DNA of 64,000 bases from Clostridia bacterium. GTDB lineage: Bacteria > Bacillota > Clostridia > Oscillospirales > Acutalibacteraceae. The notes under the pieces were generated by a model, which saw only the letters and a program-made list of their open reading frames with translations, had not been told where the DNA came from and did not search any database. Made by a program: the position numbers and the translations under genes. The DNA is taken from contig JAFXCH010000061.1 of the NCBI GenBank assembly GCA_017516485.1, forward strand, positions 33,185-97,184, read 5' to 3'. This document shows positions 62,463 to 64,000 of this stretch, one piece after another (position 1 is the stretch's first letter; each line of letters starts with the position of its first letter).

Positions 62463-62798
62463 ATGCAAGCAACAGCAAAAGCTACCTTCGTGCGTATCGC
62501 ACCCCGCAAGGTACAGATCGTGCTTGATTTAATCCGCAATCAGCCTGTTGATAAGGCAATTGCAATTCTCAAATACACGCCCAAGGCCGCGTGTGAGCCC
62601 GTTGGCAAGCTGCTCAAGTCAGCAATCGCTAACGCTGAGAATAACAACGATATGGATGTATCCAAGCTTTATGTTGCATCCTGCAACGTAGGCCCCGGCC
62701 CCATCCTCAAGAGAATCAGACCCAGAGCACAGGGTCGTGCGAACAGAATCAATAAGAGAACTTCGCACATCACAATTACTCTGGCTGAGAAAGAATAA
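62463..62798 (+). CDS. rplV: Large ribosomal subunit protein L22
   Basis: The 111-residue protein has [22 protein letters not shown] and the tunnel loop [18 protein letters not shown], where macrolide-resistance changes occur; the loop looks normal. GAAAGGAGTG precedes the ATG. Confidence 0.98.
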   Translation: MQATAKATFVRIAPRKVQIVLDLIRNQPVDKAIAILKYTPKAACEPVGKLLKSAIANAENNNDMDVSKLYVASCNVGPGPILKRIRPRAQGRANRINKRTSHITITLAEKE

Positions 62799-62816
62799 GA
62801 AAGGAGGAGGTTAAAA

Positions 62817-63488
62817 ATGGGACAGAAAATCAATCCTACCGGTCTTAGAATCGGTGTCATTAAAGACTGGGAATCCCGCTGGTATGCGGACAAGAGCTCT
62901 TTCGGCGATACACTCGTCGAGGACTACAATCTTCGTGAATACCTCCTCAAGACACTTGCTCCCGCAGGTGTTCCGAAGGTAGAGATCGAGCGTGACGCTA
63001 AGCGCGTTCGTATCAACATTCACTGCGCAAAGCCCGGCATGGTTATCGGCCGTGGCGGTTCCGAAATCGAGAAGCTCAAGAAGATCTGCGAGAAGAAGCT
63101 CTCCGGTGATAAGGAAGTTTTCATCAACATCGTAGAAATCAAGCAGCCTGACCTCAACGCACAGCTCGTTGCTGAGAACATCGCTGCTCAGCTTGAGAAG
63201 AGAGTTTCCTTCCGCCGTGCTCTTAAGCAGGCTATCAGCCGTACAATGAAGCTTGGTGCAAAGGGTATCAAGACTCAGGTTTCAGGCCGTATCGGCGGCG
63301 CAGAAATCGCTCGTACAGAGCGTTATCATGAGGGTACAATCCCGCTGCAGACAATTCGTGCAGATATTGACTATGGTTTTGCAGAGGCACATACCACATA
63401 CGGCATCATCGGTGTCAAGGTATGGCTTTACAAAGGCGAGGTTCTTCACGACACTCGCAAGCCTCGTAGGGAAGGGGGAGCAAAATAA
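62817..63488 (+). CDS. rpsC: Small ribosomal subunit protein S3
   Basis: The 223-residue protein begins [13 protein letters not shown], has a KH domain with [16 protein letters not shown] (GxxG loop) and a C-terminal domain ([31 protein letters not shown] with mRNA-entry basic residues). AAAGGAGGAGG precedes the ATG. The stop overlaps the rplP start by one base (TAATG). Confidence 0.98.
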   Translation: MGQKINPTGLRIGVIKDWESRWYADKSSFGDTLVEDYNLREYLLKTLAPAGVPKVEIERDAKRVRINIHCAKPGMVIGRGGSEIEKLKKICEKKLSGDKEVFINIVEIKQPDLNAQLVAENIAAQLEKRVSFRRALKQAISRTMKLGAKGIKTQVSGRIGGAEIARTERYHEGTIPLQTIRADIDYGFAEAHTTYGIIGVKVWLYKGEVLHDTRKPRREGGAK

Positions 63489-63913
63489 TGCTGTTACCGA
63501 AACGTGTAAAATACCGCAGAGTCCACAGAGGTCGCCTTAAGGGTGCCGCTCACCGTGGTAACAAAGTTACTTACGGTCAGTTTGGTCTTGTTGCTCTCGA
63601 GCCCGCATGGATCACAGCAAACCAGATCGAGGCAGCCCGTATCGCTATGACTCGTTACACAAAGCGTGGCGGTAAGGTTTGGATCAAGATTTTCCCCGAT
63701 AAGCCGATCACAGAGAAGCCCGCTGAAACTCGAATGGGTTCAGGTAAAGGTTCTCCGGAATATTGGGTAGCAGTTGTTAAGCCCGGCAGAGTTATGTTCG
63801 AAGTCGCCGGCGTTGACGAAGCTGTAGCACGTGAGGCAATGCGTCTCGCTGCAAACAAACTTCCTATCAAGTGCAAGTTTGTAACTAAAGAAGAAACGGA
63901 TGGTGAGCAATAA
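63488..63913 (+). CDS. rplP: Large ribosomal subunit protein L16
   Basis: The 141-residue protein begins [19 protein letters not shown] and has [19 protein letters not shown] and [18 protein letters not shown]. It supports A-site tRNA binding in the 50S. Start overlaps rpsC and stop overlaps rpmC (both TAATG), so translation is coupled across three genes. Confidence 0.98.
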   Translation: MLLPKRVKYRRVHRGRLKGAAHRGNKVTYGQFGLVALEPAWITANQIEAARIAMTRYTKRGGKVWIKIFPDKPITEKPAETRMGSGKGSPEYWVAVVKPGRVMFEVAGVDEAVAREAMRLAANKLPIKCKFVTKEETDGEQ

Positions 63914-64000
63914 TGAAAGCCAGTGAAATCAGAAAGCTTTCCGCTAAAGAGCTGGATGCTAAGCTGCTTGAGCTGAAGGACGAGCTGTTTAAACTGCGCT
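63913..64000 (+). CDS. rpmC: Large ribosomal subunit protein L29 (cut by window edge)
   Basis: The first 29 codons read [18 protein letters not shown] then [11 protein letters not shown], the standard coiled start of L29. It overlaps the rplP stop by one base. The rest is outside the window. Confidence 0.95.
   Translation, partial: MKASEIRKLSAKELDAKLLELKDELFKLR

Overview
The window looks like chromosome of a spore-forming, anaerobic gut-type Clostridia, most like Oscillospiraceae/Ruminococcaceae. Sporulation genes (spoVAD, sigG, spoIIE, ricT), an oxygen-independent sulfatase maturase, meso-diaminopimelate dehydrogenase, many glycoside hydrolases and the standard Firmicutes S10 ribosomal operon all point that way. 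The taxonomic call is inference. Promoters are canonical sigma-A type (TTGACA-16/17-TATAAT) and most genes have AGGAGG-type ribosome binding sites. I see no prophage, insertion sequence, CRISPR array, rRNA or tRNA.

Layout. 1-12.1 kb (all minus): a Gfo/Idh/MocA oxidoreductase cut by the window edge, a pair of uncharacterised membrane proteins, an overlapping GH78 rhamnosidase/GH16 glucanase pair, and a five-gene operon GH2-uxuA-uxuB-eda-kdgK that carries hexuronate from fructuronate to pyruvate plus glyceraldehyde-3-phosphate. 12.2-19.8 kb: AlkD-like glycosylase, pnuC behind a riboswitch-like leader, a secreted purple-acid-phosphatase-like protein, then a minus cluster of zinc-ribbon protein, Ig-like protein, GPH transporter and second GH16. 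19.8-29 kb: yjbR, spoVAD, third GH16, ddh, a phosphoesterase/GPH pair, aquaporin, and an SLC13-type permease with an attenuator leader. 29-35 kb: a small membrane protein with a LexA-type operator, then TSCPD protein, darA, holB, ricT, hflX, smpB, an XRE regulator and tmRNA. 35-43.6 kb: sulfatase plus its maturase, xylB-xylA, sigG, a lipase. 43.8-53.6 kb: a 1067-residue protein derived from a P-type ATPase but lacking its catalytic motifs, rlmB, spoIIE, ksgA, galE, a ceramidase-like protein. 53.6-58.7 kb: a 1126-residue double phosphoesterase and fhs. 58.9-64 kb: the S10 operon, running off the right edge inside rpmC.

How it fits together. Three GH16 enzymes, GH78, GH2, two GPH symporters, xylAB, the uronate operon and the sulfatase/maturase pair describe a cell living on plant or host glycans. 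Sporulation genes are scattered singly among housekeeping genes.

The most unusual material is not classical coding sequence: (i) two ~183-bp chains of mini-hairpins in opposite orientation, each mirror-symmetric about its centre and joined by a constant CAAATCATG linker, and a related chain with a different linker beside tmRNA; (ii) a three-way-junction leader before pnuC; (iii) an 18-bp dyad (AGTCCC-N6-RGGACT) upstream of two small membrane-protein genes, one of which also has a LexA box; and (iv) the catalytically dead P-type-ATPase-like protein with a phosphothreonine-like tandem repeat.
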